64,000 nucleotides of DNA, taken from the NCBI RefSeq assembly GCF_017901175.1, contig NZ_CP072793.1, forward strand, positions 682,001 through 746,000, in the 5' to 3' direction. A model generated the notes under the pieces. That model saw nothing but the letters and a program-made list of their open reading frames with translations. It was not told the DNA's origin and ran no database searches. The DNA comes from Thiothrix unzii. Its GTDB lineage: Bacteria > Pseudomonadota > Gammaproteobacteria > Thiotrichales > Thiotrichaceae. Made by a program: the position numbers and the translations under genes. Shown piece after piece: positions 20,113 through 30,639 of the stretch. How positions within the stretch are numbered: position 1 is the first letter of the stretch; every line of letters begins with the position of its first letter.

Positions 20113-22098
20113 ATGGAAGCAATTTATCTGGCTATTCCGCTTGCACCGTTGTTCGGGGCGATTGCTGCGGGGCTGTTTGGGAAAAAGATTGGACGTGCAG
20201 GAGCGCATTGGGTCACTATTTTGGGCGTGGCGGTGGCGTTTTTGCTGTCGGTTTACGTTGCCTATGATGTGATGGGCAATGGTAATAGCTATAACGGTAC
20301 GGTGTATACTTGGGCTGAAATTGGCAAAATCCGCTTTGAAGTGGGGTTTATGCTGGATAATCTCAGTACCATGATGATGCTGGTGGTGACGTTCGTGTCG
20401 TTGATGGTGCATATTTACACCATCGGTTATATGCACGAAGACCCCGGTTATCAGCGTTTCTTCAGTTATATTTCGTTGTTTACCTTTTCGATGCTGATGC
20501 TGGTTATGAGTAACAACTTTATGCAGTTGTTCTTCGGCTGGGAAGCGGTCGGGCTGGTGTCGTATTTGCTGATTGGTTTTTGGTTTAAGAAAGATACCGC
20601 GATTTACGCCAATATGAAGGCGTTTTTGGTGAATCGCGTGGGTGACTTTGGATTTTTGTTGGGGATTGCGGCAATCGTAGTGTCTTATGAAACCCTCAGT
20701 TACGCACACGTATTTGGTACGGTGCAAATTGAAAAGCCGCCATTGACGCTGTTTCCGGGCATGAATTGGGATTTGCTGACATTTATTTCGATTTGTTTGT
20801 TTATCGGGGCAATGGGTAAATCAGCGCAAGTGCCGTTGCATGTGTGGTTGCCCGATTCAATGGAAGGCCCTACGCCTATTTCAGCGTTAATCCATGCTGC
20901 GACGATGGTAACAGCGGGGATTTTCATGGTGGCGCGGATGTCACCCATTTTTGAATTGTCCGATACGGCGTTAAACATGATCTTGATCGTGGGTGCGACC
21001 ACGGCCTTTTTCATGGGTTTGATTGGTATTGTACAAAACGATATTAAACGTGTGGTGGCTTATTCCACTTTGTCACAGCTTGGTTATATGACGGTGGCGT
21101 TGGGGGCTTCGGCTTATTCTGCCGGGGTGTTCCATTTGATGACGCACGCTTTCTTTAAGGCATTGTTGTTCTTGGCTGCGGGTTCGGTGATTATCGCGAT
21201 GCACCATGAGCAGGACATCCGTAAAATGGGTGGGTTGAAAAAGCACATGCCAATTACGTATTGGACGGCATTAATTGGTTCACTGGCCTTGATTGGTTTC
21301 CCCGGTTTCTCCGGATTTTTCTCAAAAGACCTGATTATTGAAGCTGTGCATCATTCTGAATTATGGGCTTCTGGGTATGCGTATACTTTGGTGTTATTGG
21401 GTGTGTTTGTTACCGCATTTTACAGTTTCCGTATGTTTTTCTTGGTGTTCCACGGCGAAGAACGCATGGATGACCATACCCTGCATCACCTGCATGAATC
21501 ACCGTGGGTAGTTACTGTACCGCTGATATTGCTGGCGATTCCGTCGGTTTTTGCCGGATATTTATTAGACCCAATGGTGGTGGGTAATTTCTTCCACGAT
21601 GAAATTCACGTTAATGATACGGCACATATTCTTGATCCGGGTTTGAAAAGCTCAATTTCAATGCACCTTGGCTTAGAGACGATTAGTTCGCATTACCACG
21701 GTATCTTGAATTTTATTCTGCACGGCTTGTTGGCTCCGCCGTTTTGGTTAGCAATGGCTGGTTTGGGGCTGGCCTGGTATATCTACCTGAAAAATAATGC
21801 GCTGGCGGTGTGGGCATATGACAAATTCCGTTGGTTACATACCTTGTTAGATCGTAAATATTACTTAGATGATTTTAACCAGAAAGCTTTCGCTAATAGT
21901 TCGCTTCATTTAGGGAACGCGCTGTGGGCATTCGGTGAGCGTTTATTGATTGACGGGTTGGTTGTGAATGGCACGGCACGGGTGGTGCAGTGGGCATCCG
22001 GTGTGGCGCGTCAACTTCAGACGGGATACTTGTACCATTACGCTTTTTCCATGATCGTTGGTTTATTGCTAATGATTACTTGGCTGTTGTTTGTTTAG
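20113..22098 (+). CDS. nuoL: NADH-quinone oxidoreductase subunit L
   Basis: 661-residue antiporter-like distal proton-pumping subunit. Seen: FGWEAVGLVSYLLIGFW, KAFLVNRVGDFGFLLG, KSAQVPLHVWLPDSMEGPTPISALIHAATMVTAGI, AYSTLSQLGYM, THAFFKALLFLAAGSVI and GFSGFFSKD. The C-terminal part carries the lateral-helix region that spans the membrane arm. Length is normal for NuoL, longer than NuoM or NuoN. Confidence 0.98.
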   Translation: MEAIYLAIPLAPLFGAIAAGLFGKKIGRAGAHWVTILGVAVAFLLSVYVAYDVMGNGNSYNGTVYTWAEIGKIRFEVGFMLDNLSTMMMLVVTFVSLMVHIYTIGYMHEDPGYQRFFSYISLFTFSMLMLVMSNNFMQLFFGWEAVGLVSYLLIGFWFKKDTAIYANMKAFLVNRVGDFGFLLGIAAIVVSYETLSYAHVFGTVQIEKPPLTLFPGMNWDLLTFISICLFIGAMGKSAQVPLHVWLPDSMEGPTPISALIHAATMVTAGIFMVARMSPIFELSDTALNMILIVGATTAFFMGLIGIVQNDIKRVVAYSTLSQLGYMTVALGASAYSAGVFHLMTHAFFKALLFLAAGSVIIAMHHEQDIRKMGGLKKHMPITYWTALIGSLALIGFPGFSGFFSKDLIIEAVHHSELWASGYAYTLVLLGVFVTAFYSFRMFFLVFHGEERMDDHTLHHLHESPWVVTVPLILLAIPSVFAGYLLDPMVVGNFFHDEIHVNDTAHILDPGLKSSISMHLGLETISSHYHGILNFILHGLLAPPFWLAMAGLGLAWYIYLKNNALAVWAYDKFRWLHTLLDRKYYLDDFNQKAFANSSLHLGNALWAFGERLLIDGLVVNGTARVVQWASGVARQLQTGYLYHYAFSMIVGLLLMITWLLFV

Positions 22099-22125
22099 CC
22101 CCTGGGACATTACTTGGAAATGCAC

Positions 22126-23748
22126 ATGTTTGATTTGCCAATACTGAGTTTTTTGATCTGGCTGCCTATTGTGGGTGGTTTAGGGGTATTGATTGTGGGC
22201 GACCGTTTCGGAGCCAAACAATTTGCCTTGGGTGTTGCGTTAGTGACGTTTTTACTGAGTTTGCCGCTGTATGTCGGGTTTAATGCTGCCGATGCGGGAA
22301 TGCAGTTTGTTGAAAAATACCTGTGGATAGATACCTTTAACATTCATTACCACTTGGGTGTGGATGGATTGTCGATGCCGTTGATTCTGCTGAATACCTT
22401 TATTACGGTATTGGTGGTGATCGCCGGTTGGGAGGTGATTAAATACCGTATTTCGCAATACATGGCGGCGTTTTTAATCATGGCAGGTATTGTCAACGGG
22501 GTGTTTGCCGCGTTGGATGCAATGCTGTTTTACATCTTGTTTGAAGCAATGTTGATTCCACTGTTTCTCATCATCGGGATTTGGGGTGGGGCGCGACGGG
22601 TTTACGCCACGATTAAATTTTTCTTGTATACCTTCTTTGGTTCGGTGTTTTTGCTGATCAGTTTGATTTATCTGTATCAGTTAGGTGCGACCACAGAAGG
22701 TTTTCAAGCAAGTTTTGCGATTGCTGATTTACACCGCTTGCCGATTGACCGCACCGCGCAAATATTGATTTTCCTGTCATTCTTATTGGCATTTGGGGTG
22801 AAAGTCCCTATGTGGCCGGTGCATACATGGTTGCCGGATGCGCACGTTGAAGCCCCGACGGGTGGTTCAGTCATTTTGGCGGCGATTACCTTGAAAGTGG
22901 GTGGCTATGCGTTTTTACGTTTTGCTTTGCCCATTACCCCGGATGCAGCAGCGCAGCTTGATTGGCTGGTGTTGATTATGTCGTTGACTGCGGTGGTTTA
23001 TATCGGGTTTGTCGCTTTAGTGCAGCAAGATATGAAAAAGCTGGTGGCGTATTCGTCGATTGCGCACATGGGTTTTGTTACCTTGGGCTTCTTCATGGTG
23101 TATTACATTTCGGAAGCAGTGCAAGCAGGGAACCCGGAGTTAATGCTGGCTCAAGGCATTAATGGTTTGATGGCAGCCGATAAGTTCGATAGCGTCATCA
23201 TGGGGCTGCAAGGTGCAATGGTGCAAATGGTATCGCACGGCTTTATTTCGGCGGCGATGTTCTTGTGTATTGGGGTGTTGTATGACCGGATGCATACCCG
23301 CGATATTAATGCTTACGGTGGTGTGGCAAATCGGATGCCGCAGTTTGCTGCACTTTATGTGTTTTTTGCGATGGCGAATACAGGTTTGCCGGGAACATCA
23401 GGGTTCGTGGGTGAATTCATGGTGATTTTAGCCAGTTTCAAAGCGAGTCCGTGGATTGCCTTTTTAGCAGCAACGACCTTGATTGTGGGTGCTGCGTATA
23501 CGTTGTGGTTGGTGAAACGTGTAATCTTCGGTGAAATTCGTAACGGCGAAGTGGCTGAATTGAACGATATTAATCAACGTGAATTTGTGATGCTGGCATT
23601 GCTGGCGGGTGCGGTGTTGATGCTGGGATTGTGGCCTCAGCCCTTGACTGATGTGATGGATGCGTCGATTAGACAATTGATTCCACAAATTTTGCAAAGC
23701 AAGATTGGTGGCTGCATGGGAATGAGCGTGGAGGCTTGCCGGTTATGA
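22126..23748 (+). CDS. nuoM: NADH-quinone oxidoreductase subunit M
   Basis: About 540-residue antiporter-like proton-pumping subunit. Seen: LFYILFEAMLIPLFLIIGIWGG, FGVKVPMWPVHTWLPDAHVEAPTGGSVILAAITLKVGGYA, AYSSIAHMGFVTLG, VSHGFISAAMFLCIGVLYDR and GLPGTSGFVGEF. The start is ambiguous: ATG at 22126 (MFDLPILSF) follows GGAA by 6 nt, while ATG at 22120 and TTG at 22114 add two or four residues. The C-terminus runs 4 bp into nuoN. Confidence 0.96.
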   Translation: MFDLPILSFLIWLPIVGGLGVLIVGDRFGAKQFALGVALVTFLLSLPLYVGFNAADAGMQFVEKYLWIDTFNIHYHLGVDGLSMPLILLNTFITVLVVIAGWEVIKYRISQYMAAFLIMAGIVNGVFAALDAMLFYILFEAMLIPLFLIIGIWGGARRVYATIKFFLYTFFGSVFLLISLIYLYQLGATTEGFQASFAIADLHRLPIDRTAQILIFLSFLLAFGVKVPMWPVHTWLPDAHVEAPTGGSVILAAITLKVGGYAFLRFALPITPDAAAQLDWLVLIMSLTAVVYIGFVALVQQDMKKLVAYSSIAHMGFVTLGFFMVYYISEAVQAGNPELMLAQGINGLMAADKFDSVIMGLQGAMVQMVSHGFISAAMFLCIGVLYDRMHTRDINAYGGVANRMPQFAALYVFFAMANTGLPGTSGFVGEFMVILASFKASPWIAFLAATTLIVGAAYTLWLVKRVIFGEIRNGEVAELNDINQREFVMLALLAGAVLMLGLWPQPLTDVMDASIRQLIPQILQSKIGGCMGMSVEACRL

Positions 23749-25178
23749 TGAATATTGCCATTGCAACCCCGGAAATCTTCTTATTGAGCACCATTTGCTT
23801 AATTCTGTTACTGGATTTGTTCTTGCGTGAAGATTGCCGCACGGTCACGTATCTGCTGTCGATTGTTGCGTTACTGGCAACTGCGTTACTGGTTTACAGC
23901 ACGATGGATGGGCAGAAAATTGTAGGTTTAAACGATACCTATGTGCGTGATGATTTGAGCGGTATTTTGAAAGTCAGCATGTTGCTACTGACTGCGCTGG
24001 TGTTCGTGTATGCCCGTAAGTATTTGCTGGATAATAAACTCTGGGTCAGTGAGTTTTTCGTCTTGGGGCTGTTTGCAGTCTTGGGCATGATGATTATGGC
24101 TTCAGCGAATCATCTGCTGGTGGTTTATCTGGGTTTGGAATTGCTGGCGTTGTCCATGTACGCGCTGGTGGCATTAGATCGTGATAACGGGCGTGGTTCC
24201 GAAGCGGCAATGAAATACTTTGTGTTGGGCGCGGTAGCTTCTGGTCTTTTATTGTACGGTATTTCAATGCTGTACGGCTTGAGTGGCAAGCTAGACATTA
24301 CCGGTGTGGCGACTTACGTAGCGGCGCAAGATGTCATGGCGAATATTCCTTTGTTGTTTGCTTTGGTGTTTGTGGTGGCGGGGATTGCGTTTAAATTTGG
24401 TGCAGTGCCGTTTCATATGTGGGTTCCCGACGTTTATCAAGGTGCGCCGACTGCTGTTACTTTGTTTTTAGGTAGTGTGCCAAAAATTGCGGCACTGGCG
24501 ATGTTGTTCCGGGTTTTGGCAGAGTCTACCGCCGCAGCGCAGCCGGGTTGGGCGCAAATGTTGTTGGTATTCGGTTTGGTGTCGATCTTGCTCGGTAACG
24601 TGGTGGCGATTGCACAATTCAGCTTAAAACGTATGTTGGCGTATTCGACGATTGCGCACATGGGTTTCATTTTATTGGGGACAATCTCCGGTGAGCAGGG
24701 GTATTCTGCTGCATTGTTCTACACCATCACTTACGCACTGACGGCTGCCGGTGGTTTTGCTATCTTGATTTTGTTGGGGCGTGCGGGTTTTGAAGCTGAA
24801 ACGCTGGATGACATCAAGGGCTTAAATGAGCGTAATCCTTGGTACGCGCTGATGATGATGCTGTTTTTGTTTTCGATGGCAGGCATTCCGCCCACTGTGG
24901 GTTTTTATGCAAAACTGTCGATTATTCAGGCGGTGATGCAAGCGGGTTATTTGTGGCCTGCGGTATTCATGGTGGTGGTATCGGTGATTGGCGCGTTTTA
25001 CTACTTGCGTGCGATCAAAATGATGTATTTCGACAAGCCCGATGATACCGCGCCGATTACCGCAGAACTTGATTTTAATGTGCTGATCAGTGTAAATGGC
25101 GTCCTGATGTTGGTGCTGGGTTTATTCCCTGGCTTCCTGATGGGTGTTTGTTCTCTGGCGATAGGCGCGAGTTTATGA
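23745..25178 (+). CDS. nuoN: NADH-quinone oxidoreductase subunit N
   Basis: 477-residue antiporter-like proton-pumping subunit. Seen: YLGLELLALSMYALVALDRDNGRGSEAAMKYFVLGAVASGLLLYG, FKFGAVPFHMWVPDVYQGAPTAVTLFLGSVPK, AYSTIAHMGFILLG and FSMAGIPPTVGFYAKL. ATG at 23745 overlaps the nuoM TGA. It is the last canonical nuo gene; its stop overlaps the DUF2818 gene that follows. Confidence 0.97.
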   Translation: MMNIAIATPEIFLLSTICLILLLDLFLREDCRTVTYLLSIVALLATALLVYSTMDGQKIVGLNDTYVRDDLSGILKVSMLLLTALVFVYARKYLLDNKLWVSEFFVLGLFAVLGMMIMASANHLLVVYLGLELLALSMYALVALDRDNGRGSEAAMKYFVLGAVASGLLLYGISMLYGLSGKLDITGVATYVAAQDVMANIPLLFALVFVVAGIAFKFGAVPFHMWVPDVYQGAPTAVTLFLGSVPKIAALAMLFRVLAESTAAAQPGWAQMLLVFGLVSILLGNVVAIAQFSLKRMLAYSTIAHMGFILLGTISGEQGYSAALFYTITYALTAAGGFAILILLGRAGFEAETLDDIKGLNERNPWYALMMMLFLFSMAGIPPTVGFYAKLSIIQAVMQAGYLWPAVFMVVVSVIGAFYYLRAIKMMYFDKPDDTAPITAELDFNVLISVNGVLMLVLGLFPGFLMGVCSLAIGASL

Positions 25179-25468
25179 GTTTGTCGGTATTGCAGTGGGG
25201 CTTTCTGGCGGTGGCGTTTGTGTTAGCTAACCTGCCTTGGTTAAGCCAAAGTTGTTTCTTGGTGTTGCGTTGTGAACGTAAGTCACCTTGGTTGCGGTTG
25301 CTGGAATGGTTTATCTTATATTTTGTTGTTGGCGGTCTTGCCGTGGCGTTGGAACGTCAAGCCATGGGCGGGACTATCCATGCGCAAGATTGGGAGTTTT
25401 ATGCGGTGACGTTGGCATTGTTCATGGTTTTCGCATTTCCGGGGTTTATCTTCCGTAATGTGCGCTAA
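25175..25468 (+). CDS. DUF2818-family membrane protein, possible accessory of complex I operon
   Basis: 97-residue protein of three or four hydrophobic helices (SVLQWGFLAVAFVLANLPWL; LEWFILYFVVGGLAVALER; EFYAVTLALFMVFAFPGFIFR). The start at 25175 overlaps the nuoN stop (ATGA), so it belongs to the nuo operon. The pattern matches DUF2818 proteins, known to me as a small family found after nuoN in some proteobacteria. Function is unknown; an assembly or accessory role is inferred only from position. Confidence 0.75.
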   Translation: MSLSVLQWGFLAVAFVLANLPWLSQSCFLVLRCERKSPWLRLLEWFILYFVVGGLAVALERQAMGGTIHAQDWEFYAVTLALFMVFAFPGFIFRNVR

Positions 25469-25492
25469 TTTTGTTTATTGATAATAATAAGC

Positions 25493-25521
25493 TTGCAAGC
25501 ATCAGTAAATCTCTCTATAGT
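25493..25521 (+). promoter_or_regulatory. Sigma-70-type promoter of tRNA-fMet
   Basis: TTGCAA (25493-25498), 17-bp spacer, TATAGT (25516-25521). Predicted transcription start is 5-8 bp before the tRNA at 25534. The -35 box sits in a small GCTTGCAAGC palindrome. Confidence 0.65.
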
Positions 25522-25533
25522 TCACACCTCTGA

Positions 25534-25610
25534 TGCGGGGTGGAGCAGTCTGGCAGCTCGTCGGGCTCATAACCCGAAGGTCGCAGGTTCAAATCCTGCC
25601 CCCGCTACCA
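25534..25610 (+). tRNA. Initiator tRNA-fMet (CAT)
   Basis: 77-nt tRNA with encoded CCA. Initiator hallmarks: position 1 T against position 72 T is unpaired (C-A mismatch in E. coli), and three consecutive G-C pairs close the anticodon stem (TCGGG CTCATAA CCCGA). T arm CAGGTTCAAATCCTG. Location before rimP-nusA-infB matches the metY-type locus of E. coli. Confidence 0.97.
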
Positions 25611-25615
25611 AATAC

Positions 25616-25641
25616 AAAAAGCCCCTTTACGGGGCTTTTTT
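25616..25641 (+). terminator. Terminator after tRNA-fMet
   Basis: GCCCC (25621-25625) TTTAC GGGGC (25631-25635) flanked by AAAAA and TTTTTT; the A/T runs extend the stem. It lies 35 bp before rimP, in the position of the known attenuator/terminator of metY-nusA operons. Confidence 0.88.
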
Positions 25642-25675
25642 ATTATCTGCCCAATGAGATGGCGTTAGGATCGTA

Positions 25676-26155
25676 ATGCAGGAAAAATTGGATACTTTGA
25701 TCGAAACAACGGTAACTGGCCTCGGTTACGAGTTGTGGGGATACGAATACCGCCCGCAAAAAGAAAGTGCTTTGTTGCGGGTTTTTATCGATTCCGAGAA
25801 TGGAATCACCGTTGAAGATTGTGGGCGTGTCAGCCATCAGCTAGGTTCCGCTTTGGACGTGGACGACTTGATTCCCCTCGCCTATATCTTAGAAGTGTCT
25901 TCTCCCGGCATTGATCGGGTCTTGTTTGTTCCCGCGCATTACACCCGCTATCTGGGCAGAAACGTGAAAATTCGCACCCGCTTACCCATTGAAAAGCGTC
26001 GTAATTTCGTCGGCAAATTGCACGATGTTAATGACGAACACATCAAGGTGGAAGTGGAAGGCACAGTTTATGAAATCGTTTATGATCTGATTGATCGTGG
26101 ACGCTTAGTTTTAGATGTTGTTCGACCTCAGCGTAAGGGCGGTAAGCAGGCATGA
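25676..26155 (+). CDS. rimP: Ribosome maturation factor RimP
   Basis: 159-residue 30S assembly factor. Conserved pieces: GLGYELWGYEYRPQ, LRVFIDSENGITVEDCGRVSHQLG, YILEVSSPGIDRVLF and the C-terminal SH3-like domain. Overlaps nusA by 4 bp (ATGA). Confidence 0.96.
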   Translation: MQEKLDTLIETTVTGLGYELWGYEYRPQKESALLRVFIDSENGITVEDCGRVSHQLGSALDVDDLIPLAYILEVSSPGIDRVLFVPAHYTRYLGRNVKIRTRLPIEKRRNFVGKLHDVNDEHIKVEVEGTVYEIVYDLIDRGRLVLDVVRPQRKGGKQA

Positions 26156-27651
26156 ATAAAGAAATCCTCCATGTTGTTGATGCAGTTTCCAATGAGAAAA
26201 ATGTAACCAAAGACCTGATTTTTCAGGCCGTTGAAACTGCACTGGCGATGGCTACCCGTAAGCGTTATGGCATGGGTATGGATGTTCGCGTCTCTGTGAA
26301 TCGCCAAACCGGTGATTACGATACGTTTCGTCGCTGGAAAGTGATGGATGACGAAGATCCTGAATTTGAAACCCCAGAGCGTCAAATCCTCATTAGTTAT
26401 GCTAAAGACCGTGGTTTAGATGTTGAGATTGGTACTTACATCGAAGAACCTATCGCTTCCGTTGATTTTGGGCGCATTGCCGCACAAACTGCGAAACAAG
26501 TCATCGTTGCCAAGGTGCGCGAAGCGGAACGTGAAAAAGTGGTTTCGGCTTACCGTGATCGCGTTGGTCAATTGGTCATGGGCGTAGTCAAACGCGCCGA
26601 CCGTAAAGGTGTCGTGATTGATTTGGGTGAAAATGCAGAAGCTTTCATCCCGCGCGAAGAAATGATTCCGGGCGATAACCTGCATACTGGCGCACGGGTG
26701 CGTGGTTTGCTCAAGGAAATTCGCCAGGATGTGCGTGGCCCGCAGATGATTATCAGCCGTGCGGATGTTAATTTCCTGACGGAACTGATGAAATTGGAAG
26801 TTCCCGAAGTCAGTCAGGAAATGATTGATATTATGGGTGCGGCGCGTGACCCCGGTTCGCGTGCTAAAGTAGCAGTACGTGCCAACTTGCCTAACGTTGA
26901 CCCGATTGGTGCTTGCGTTGGGATGCGTGGTTCACGTATTCAGACTGTTACCAATGAATTAGGCGGCAAAGAGCGCGTCGACATTGTGTTGTGGAATGCT
27001 GACATTGCAACCTATGTAATGAATGCAATGGCTCCGGCAGAAGTGTTGTCGATTGTGGTGGATGAAGAAGCCCGCACGATGGACATCGGTGTTGACAGTG
27101 AAAAATTGTCGCAAGCTATCGGTCGTGGTGGACAAAATGTACGCCTTGCCAGCGATTTGACCGGATGGATCCTCAACGTCATGAGCGTTGAAGAAGCCGA
27201 AGCGAAAACTCAAGCTGAGCAGCAAGCATTAATCAATTTGTTTATGGACAAGTTGGATGTTGATGAAGAAGTGGCTGGCATTCTTGCCGAGGAAGGTTTC
27301 TCAACGCTGGAAGACGTAGCTTACGTTCCTGTGGAAGAGTTCCTAGCCATCGAAGGCTTCGACGCGGAAATCGTGGGTGAATTGCGCGATCGCGCACAGA
27401 CTGCCCTGCTTTCCCAAGCTATTTCCCAAGACCAGCATTTGCCAGCAGAAGATTTGCTGCACATGGATGGTATGGATGAAGCACTGGCATTTAAACTAGC
27501 GACTAACGGCATCTGCACAATGGAAGATTTGGCAGAGCAAGCAGTAGATGAGCTGGTAGAAATCGGTGAAATTGATGAAACGCGAGCGGCGACGTTGATT
27601 ATGACAGCACGCGCCCCTTGGTTTGCAGACGATAACAAGGCAGAAGCATGA
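26152..27651 (+). CDS. nusA: Transcription termination/antitermination factor NusA
   Basis: 499-residue RNA-polymerase-associated factor controlling pausing, termination and antitermination. N-terminal domain (NKEILHVVDAVSNEKNV), S1 domain (VGQLVMGVVKRADRKGVVIDLG), KH1 and KH2 (DPIGACVGMRGSRIQTV; LSQAIGRGGQNVRLASDLTGW) and two C-terminal acidic helix-hairpin repeats (EEVAGILAEEGFSTLEDVA; DEALAFKLATNGICTMEDLAEQ) as in gammaproteobacterial NusA. Full length. Confidence 0.98.
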   Translation: MNKEILHVVDAVSNEKNVTKDLIFQAVETALAMATRKRYGMGMDVRVSVNRQTGDYDTFRRWKVMDDEDPEFETPERQILISYAKDRGLDVEIGTYIEEPIASVDFGRIAAQTAKQVIVAKVREAEREKVVSAYRDRVGQLVMGVVKRADRKGVVIDLGENAEAFIPREEMIPGDNLHTGARVRGLLKEIRQDVRGPQMIISRADVNFLTELMKLEVPEVSQEMIDIMGAARDPGSRAKVAVRANLPNVDPIGACVGMRGSRIQTVTNELGGKERVDIVLWNADIATYVMNAMAPAEVLSIVVDEEARTMDIGVDSEKLSQAIGRGGQNVRLASDLTGWILNVMSVEEAEAKTQAEQQALINLFMDKLDVDEEVAGILAEEGFSTLEDVAYVPVEEFLAIEGFDAEIVGELRDRAQTALLSQAISQDQHLPAEDLLHMDGMDEALAFKLATNGICTMEDLAEQAVDELVEIGEIDETRAATLIMTARAPWFADDNKAEA

Positions 27652-27672
27652 TTCTGCGGGAGGAATGACAAG

Positions 27673-30636
27673 ATGTCGGACATAGCGATCAAAAAACTTG
27701 CCGAGATAATCAATGCCCCCGTCGAAGTGCTGCTTAGGCAGTTGCAGGACGCAGGTATTTCAGTTAGTGGCGCAGACGCATGGATTACGGATGCCCAGAA
27801 GTTAACGTTGTTGGCGCATATTCGTCAGGGCGCGACCACCACGGCTGATACGGGAAATAAAGTAACCCTGAAACGCCGTTCCACCAGTGAAATGACGGTG
27901 GGTGCGGGACGCGGTAAAACCACAGTAAGCGTTGAAGTTAGACGGAAAAAGGTTTTCTCCGCCGATGCTTCCTCCGGGCAAGGTGAGCAACAGTCAGCCA
28001 GCGGTGCTGCACGTGCTGAAGATATGGCACGCCAGATGAGTGCAGAACGTCAGGCTCGCGAAGCGGCGATTCAAAAAGCTGAACAAGAGCGTCGTCAACT
28101 TGAAGCACGCCGCATTGAACAGCAGCGTCAAAAAGCTGAGCCTGCTAAGCCTGTTCAGCCGCCGGTTGAGCCTACTGTCGTTGCAGCACCTCAACCTGTA
28201 GAGCCAGTGGTTGCTGTTGTGGTCGAGCCAGTCGTTGAAGTGCAGCCAGAGCCACCTGTTGCGGCAGTTGTACCAGAAGTCGTGGTTACGCCAGTGCCAG
28301 CACCAAAGCCAGCTCCTACACCCGCTCCGGCTCCAATTCCAACACCTGCGCCAGTACCGGTTGCTACAAAACCGGCTGATCCGTCACAGGTTGTTATTTC
28401 TTCTTCACACCCTAGCATCAGCGCAATGTTCCCACGCACTACCGATGATAGTGGTAACTTATCTGCAAAAGATCAGCGGCAAGTGGTGGCGACTGCGGCT
28501 AAAGAAGAAGCGGCTGCCGCGCTTAAGCGTCGCCCTTCCAAACTTAAAATTAAACCTAAGCCAACATTAGCTCCACAGACGGTGGTCGATAGCTCTGAAA
28601 CACCAGAGGAGAAAGTTGCTCCGGTTGTTCCTGTCGCCGTTGCCGTTGCGGAAAAACTGGCGGTTGAACCTGAAGCACAAAGCGATAAAAAATCGCATAA
28701 GAAGCCAGCTAAAGGCAAAAGTGGTGGGCGTGATCGCGAAGAATTACACGTACCGTCCAACAACGGTGGTGGTCGTCACGGTAAGAAGAAGGGTGGTGGT
28801 AAGCAAGCCTTTGGTCGTCCTGATCCACGTCAAGCGGCTAACAAACATGCATTTGAAAAGCCTGTCGCACCGATGGTGAAAGAGATTGAGATTCCACCGA
28901 CAATTGTGGTTTCTGAATTGGCGCAAAAATTAGCTATCCGTGCGACTGACATTATCAAAGCGATGATGAAAATGGGCATGATGATGACGATCAATCAAGC
29001 CATCGACCAAGATACAGCAATTCTGGTAACGGAAGAGCTGGGTCACAAAGCCAAGCCCATGCAGGAAATGGATGACGCGGCATTGTTGGCAGCGATGATT
29101 GGTCAAGATACTACTGAATACGAAGCTAAACCGCGTCCACCTGTCGTTACCATTATGGGTCACGTTGACCACGGTAAGACATCCTTGCTCGACTATATCC
29201 GCAAAACGCGGGTAGCAGCCGGTGAAGCAGGTGGTATTACCCAGCACATTGGGGCTTACCACGTCGACACCGATCACGGCACGGTTACTTTCCTGGATAC
29301 GCCGGGACACCAAGCGTTTACCCAAATGCGTGAACGTGGTGCAAAAGTCACCGATATTATTATCCTGATTGTTGCTGCTGATGACGGCGTGATGCCACAG
29401 ACCAAAGAAGCCATTAAGCACGCGAAAGCGGCGGGTGTGCCAATGGTGGTGGCAATTAACAAAATCGACAAGCAAGGTGCTGATCCTGACCGCGTACTGA
29501 GCGAACTTTCCCAGCATGAAGTGAACACCGAAGCGTGGGGTGGTGATGTGCCGGTTGTGCAAATTTCCGCAAAAACCGGACAGGGCATTGATGCTTTGCT
29601 GGAAACTTTGCTGTTAGTTGCTGAGGTACAAGAGTTGACCGCGCCTGTTGACGCGCCAGCTACCGGTAACGTGATTGAAGCCAGTATCGAAAAAGGTCGT
29701 GGTGCAGTTGCTACCGTATTAGTACGTAGTGGTACATTGCGTCGCGGTGATTTGCTGCTGTGCGGTTCTGAATACGGCAGAGTCCGGGCGATGTTCGATG
29801 AAACGGGTCGTCCGGTGAAAGAAGCAGGCCCGTCGATTCCCGTTGCGGTACTCGGTCTTTCCGCAGCACCTGAAGCGGGTGATGAAGTCGTGGTACTGAA
29901 CGACGAACGTAAAGCGCGTGAAATTGCTGAATTACGTCGTGAAAAACAACGCGATACCCGTTTTGCAGCACAACATGTAAGCAAGTCCGAAGACTTCTTC
30001 ACTCAAGTGAAGGCCAGCGAACGTGCGCAAGTTAACGTGTTGATCAAGGCTGATGTACAGGGCAGTGTGGAAGCATTACGTACTGAATTGCTCAGTCTCT
30101 CAACGGATGAAGTCGAAGTGCGCGTGGTATCTGCGGGCGTTGGCGGTATCAGTGCCAGTGACGTGGATTTGGCTTCCGCCTCGAAAGCTACGGTTATTGC
30201 CTTCAATGTGCGTACCGATGCGACGGCGCGTAAAATTGCTTCTGATAACGCTGTCACGATTCGCTACTACAGTATTATTTACGAAGTCATTGACGACATT
30301 AAGTCTGTCATGAGTGGCTTGTTGTCGCCGGAAGTCCGTGAAGTCTTCGTCGGTTTGGCAGAAGTCCGTGAAGTATTCCGCTCATCTGAGCTGGGTCAAG
30401 TGGCGGGTTGCTTGGTGGTCGATGGTGCAATGCGCCGTAGCCTGCCGATTCGCGTATTGCGTGATAATGTGGTGATTTTCAACGGTGAGTTGGAATCCTT
30501 ACGCCGTCACCGTGATGACGTGAAAGAAGTCCACATGGGTACAGAGTGCGGTATCGCGGTTAAAGACTACAATGACGTGCGCAAGGGCGATAACATCGAA
30601 TGTTACGAACGCATTGAAGTGGCAAGGAAGATTTAA
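27673..30636 (+). CDS. infB: Translation initiation factor IF-2
   Basis: 987-residue GTPase placing initiator tRNA on the ribosome. IF2 N-terminal helical module at the start ([20 protein letters not shown]), then a long low-complexity Pro/Val/Ala/Glu/Lys linker (about residues 70-390), a second N-terminal module ([21 protein letters not shown]), and the G domain with G1 GHVDHGKTS near 496, G2/G3 [10 protein letters not shown] and DTPGHQAF, G4 NKID. The linker is long and repetitive, and length variation there is common in IF-2. Confidence 0.98.
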   Translation: MSDIAIKKLAEIINAPVEVLLRQLQDAGISVSGADAWITDAQKLTLLAHIRQGATTTADTGNKVTLKRRSTSEMTVGAGRGKTTVSVEVRRKKVFSADASSGQGEQQSASGAARAEDMARQMSAERQAREAAIQKAEQERRQLEARRIEQQRQKAEPAKPVQPPVEPTVVAAPQPVEPVVAVVVEPVVEVQPEPPVAAVVPEVVVTPVPAPKPAPTPAPAPIPTPAPVPVATKPADPSQVVISSSHPSISAMFPRTTDDSGNLSAKDQRQVVATAAKEEAAAALKRRPSKLKIKPKPTLAPQTVVDSSETPEEKVAPVVPVAVAVAEKLAVEPEAQSDKKSHKKPAKGKSGGRDREELHVPSNNGGGRHGKKKGGGKQAFGRPDPRQAANKHAFEKPVAPMVKEIEIPPTIVVSELAQKLAIRATDIIKAMMKMGMMMTINQAIDQDTAILVTEELGHKAKPMQEMDDAALLAAMIGQDTTEYEAKPRPPVVTIMGHVDHGKTSLLDYIRKTRVAAGEAGGITQHIGAYHVDTDHGTVTFLDTPGHQAFTQMRERGAKVTDIIILIVAADDGVMPQTKEAIKHAKAAGVPMVVAINKIDKQGADPDRVLSELSQHEVNTEAWGGDVPVVQISAKTGQGIDALLETLLLVAEVQELTAPVDAPATGNVIEASIEKGRGAVATVLVRSGTLRRGDLLLCGSEYGRVRAMFDETGRPVKEAGPSIPVAVLGLSAAPEAGDEVVVLNDERKAREIAELRREKQRDTRFAAQHVSKSEDFFTQVKASERAQVNVLIKADVQGSVEALRTELLSLSTDEVEVRVVSAGVGGISASDVDLASASKATVIAFNVRTDATARKIASDNAVTIRYYSIIYEVIDDIKSVMSGLLSPEVREVFVGLAEVREVFRSSELGQVAGCLVVDGAMRRSLPIRVLRDNVVIFNGELESLRRHRDDVKEVHMGTECGIAVKDYNDVRKGDNIECYERIEVARKI

Positions 30637-30639
30637 CCG

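Noticed and set aside
19624-20727. 367-codon open frame on the minus strand across nuoJ-nuoL
   Set aside because: It is antisense to three strongly conserved nuo genes, its product is His/Gln-rich without family resemblance, and it has no ribosome site; it is a shadow frame.
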